From Alkalihalobacillus sp. LMS39 (GTDB lineage: Bacteria; Bacillota; Bacilli; Bacillales; Bacillaceae_F): 64,000 bases of DNA. Shown here piece after piece: positions 61,727-64,000 of the stretch; within the stretch, counting starts at the first letter, position 1, and each line of letters begins with the position of its first letter. The notes under the pieces are model-generated. The model did no database searches and was not told the DNA's origin. It saw only the letters and a list, made by a program, of their open reading frames with translations. The DNA lies in assembly GCF_022812285.1 (NCBI RefSeq), contig NZ_CP093300.1:1984001-2048000 (forward strand), read 5' to 3'. The position numbers were made by a program, and so were the translations under genes.

Positions 61727-64000
61727 ATGACGATGATGATGTCAAAAGTAATGAACATTAACATTGAGCGCTTAAACCAAGATATTCAACAATTCCCACA
61801 AGTACATGAAATTACAGCAGATATGGGGATTACAAAAAAAGGTGTATCTCGTCTCGTAATGTTAGACAGATATACATTTAAGGATACAGAAAAGAAAACG
61901 TTAAAAGAAGGCGACTTCGTTGTTCTAACGGTAAAAGATGACCCGAAATTCCCTGCAAGAGGTTACGGCTATGTTTTAGAAATGTTAAAAGAAGAAAACA
62001 AAGCGAAAATCTTAGTGGATGAGGAATTCCAAGGTGTGTTAGATGACCCTGAGGAAATGAAAACAGGTGTAGTCCTTCGTTCTCTAGATTCAATCGAAAA
62101 GCCACTTGAAATTTATTATGAGCAAATTGCAAAACGTGTTGCAACAGGATTGGCTTCAGTTGAAGTTGATGAAGCAAAACGAACAGAATCATTTGAAAAG
62201 TTTTATCATGAGTTAATGAACATGAATTTTATCCCGGCAGGTCGTGTGTTATACGGAGCGGGTGCAGGTACGGACGTTACGTATTTTAACTGTTATGTTA
62301 TGCCATATGTTAAAGATTCAAGAAATGGGATTTCAGAACACCGTACACAAGTAATGGAAATTATGAGCCGTGGTGGTGGAGTTGGAACGAATGGTTCGAC
62401 TCTTCGTCCAAGAAATACATTAGCACGTGGTGTTAACGGGAAATCATCTGGGTCAGTATCATGGTTAGATGATATTGCCAAATTAACACATCTAGTGGAA
62501 CAAGGCGGAAGTCGTCGTGGAGCACAGATGATTATGCTTATCGATTCACATCCTGATATTTTAGAATTTATTATTTCAAAAATGCAAAATCCTCGTATTT
62601 TACGATTTTTGCTTGAAAATACAAAAGATGCGCAAATTAAACAGCTTGTAAAAGAAAAACTAAAATTCACTCCATTATCTGAAGTGGAAACAGCGATGTA
62701 TCAAGGAATTGTAAACTTCAAAAAAGTGGTCGGCCAAGGTGGATTTGACCAAAAAGTGATTAAAGAAGCAGAAGAAAAATTAGCATTAGGTGGCACATAT
62801 AGTGTCAATAATCCAGAATTTTTAACAGGGGCTAATATTTCGGTTTGTTTAACAAAAGAGTTCATGGCAGCTGTGGAAGCTGACGAAGAATACGCTCTTC
62901 GTTTCCCAGATGTTGAAAATTACAGTCCAGAAGAAATGGAAATTTACAATAACGAGTGGCACGAATGTGGGGATGTGCGCGAGTGGGAACAACGTGGTTT
63001 TAAAGTTCGCACATACCGAAAAATTAAAGCAAAAGAGCTTTGGAATTTAATTAATATTTGTGCAACATATAGTGCTGAGCCAGGAATCTTCTTTATTGAT
63101 AATGCGAATGATATGACAAATGCAAAAGCATACGGTCAAAAAGTTGTGGCGACAAATCCATGTGGAGAACAACCATTAGCCCCATATTCAGTTTGTAATT
63201 TAGCTGCGATTAATTTGGCAGAAATGGCGGACCGCACGAATAAAGTGGTGAACTTTGAAAAGCTAAAACAAACCGTGGAAACAGGCGTGCGTATGCAAGA
63301 CAATGTTATTGATGCCACACCATATTTCTTAGAAGATAATACAAAACAAGCTAAAGGCGAGCGTCGTGTTGGCTTAGGGGTTATGGGATTACACGATTTG
63401 CTTATTTATTGTGAAACTGTGTATGGCTCTGAAGAAGGAAATCAAATGGTTGATGAGGTGTTTGAAACGATTGCAACAACTGCATATCGAACAAGCATTG
63501 AGCTAGCTAAAGAAAAAGGTAGCTTCCCGTTTTTAGTAGGGGACACATATGAGGAAACATTAGCGTTACGTGAAGCTTTCATTAATACAGGTTATATGAA
63601 AAAGATGCCAGAAGATATTCGTGAAGGCGTGATGGCTCACGGTATTCGTAACTCTCATTTATTAACGGTTGCTCCAACTGGAAGTACAGGAACAATGGTT
63701 GGTGTTTCAACAGGACTAGAGCCGTACTTCTCGTTCTCTTATTACCGTAGTGGTCGATTAGGGAAATTTATTGAAGTAAAAGCTGAGATTGTACAACATT
63801 ACTTGAATGAAAATCCGGATGCTGACCCGAATCAACTTCCAGAATGGTTTATTTCTACAATGGAATTAGCACCAGAAGCACATGCTGATGTGCAGTGTAT
63901 TATCCAACGTTGGGTAGATAGCTCATTATCAAAAACAGTTAATGCACCTAGAGGATATACAGTTGAGCAAGTTCAACAAGTGTATGAGCGTTTATACCGT
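61727..64000 (+). CDS. nrdJ: class II (B12-dependent) ribonucleotide reductase, 3' end missing
   Basis: The frame stays open from ATG 61727 (AAGGAGG 9 nt before) to the window end, 758 codons. Radical-site region NPCGEQPLAPYSVCNL, the substrate loop SGSVSWLDD and VAPTGSTGTMVG mark a class II enzyme, which reduces ribonucleotides with adenosylcobalamin and needs no oxygen. The N-terminal 160 residues are an extra region seen in NrdJ-type proteins. Regulated by NrdR boxes upstream. The C-terminus with the reductant Cys is off the edge. Confidence 0.93.
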   Translation, partial: MTMMMSKVMNINIERLNQDIQQFPQVHEITADMGITKKGVSRLVMLDRYTFKDTEKKTLKEGDFVVLTVKDDPKFPARGYGYVLEMLKEENKAKILVDEEFQGVLDDPEEMKTGVVLRSLDSIEKPLEIYYEQIAKRVATGLASVEVDEAKRTESFEKFYHELMNMNFIPAGRVLYGAGAGTDVTYFNCYVMPYVKDSRNGISEHRTQVMEIMSRGGGVGTNGSTLRPRNTLARGVNGKSSGSVSWLDDIAKLTHLVEQGGSRRGAQMIMLIDSHPDILEFIISKMQNPRILRFLLENTKDAQIKQLVKEKLKFTPLSEVETAMYQGIVNFKKVVGQGGFDQKVIKEAEEKLALGGTYSVNNPEFLTGANISVCLTKEFMAAVEADEEYALRFPDVENYSPEEMEIYNNEWHECGDVREWEQRGFKVRTYRKIKAKELWNLINICATYSAEPGIFFIDNANDMTNAKAYGQKVVATNPCGEQPLAPYSVCNLAAINLAEMADRTNKVVNFEKLKQTVETGVRMQDNVIDATPYFLEDNTKQAKGERRVGLGVMGLHDLLIYCETVYGSEEGNQMVDEVFETIATTAYRTSIELAKEKGSFPFLVGDTYEETLALREAFINTGYMKKMPEDIREGVMAHGIRNSHLLTVAPTGSTGTMVGVSTGLEPYFSFSYYRSGRLGKFIEVKAEIVQHYLNENPDADPNQLPEWFISTMELAPEAHADVQCIIQRWVDSSLSKTVNAPRGYTVEQVQQVYERLYR

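Overview
The window reads as one contiguous chromosomal segment of a low-GC, spore-forming Bacillaceae bacterium, probably an alkaliphile. The evidence is a complete comG competence operon, a yqg/yqh gene order like that of Bacillus subtilis (yqgY, yqgX, yqgW, comG, yqzE, yqhG, yqhH, gcvT-gcvPA-gcvPB, yqhL, lipM), YheC/YheD spore-coat ATP-grasp proteins, T-box and glycine riboswitches, and a secreted GH5 beta-mannanase that closely resembles enzymes of alkaliphilic Bacillus. No rRNA, tRNA, transposase, integrase or CRISPR array was seen.

Layout. 1-9.5 kb: a drug exporter with a divergent TetR regulator, a GntR/ABC-2 transporter operon, a serine hydrolase, a lipoprotein, a LysR regulator divergent from a methyltransferase-trmO pair, and an FtsW/RodA-like protein. 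9.8-16 kb: ilvD, a HAD-Nudix fusion, then small accessory genes (three GNATs, DinB, SH3). 16.4-20.4 kb: a ba3-type cytochrome oxidase operon with an array of eight 52-bp hairpin repeats between subunits II and I. 20.5-22.2 kb: a threonyl-tRNA synthetase without an editing domain behind two tandem T-boxes. 22.7-27.2 kb: mannanase, a Cys-rich protein and two YheC/YheD proteins. 27.5-39.2 kb: mostly accessory genes (Nudix, ANT(6)-like, Fra, ABC-2 exporter, MFS, YafY/DJ-1, GNAT, a HAD-metallo-beta-lactamase fusion) with several gene remnants. 39.4-44.4 kb: comGA-GG, a shikimate kinase and yqzE. 44.7-54.1 kb: yqg/yqh housekeeping genes and a probable C-rich small RNA. 54.2-60.6 kb: the glycine-riboswitch-controlled glycine cleavage operon, a rhodanese and the octanoyltransferase lipM. 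60.7-61.5 kb: a gene-free stretch of repeats and dyads. From 61.7 kb: class II ribonucleotide reductase behind two NrdR boxes, running off the end.

The most striking feature is an intergenic element present eight times. Each copy carries about 15-bp sites (consensus CGGACATNTGTTCCG) at nearly constant spacing of 51, 62 and 51 bp, with two sites direct and two inverted. Every copy sits just downstream of a gene's 3' end. A second repeat family occurs five times between 48.9 and 61.3 kb and one copy appears to have cut a gene. Other points of interest are the hairpin array inside the oxidase operon, the T-box-controlled editing-less ThrRS, a candidate small RNA with a near-perfect promoter and terminator, and an unusual 290-bp insert inside comG.
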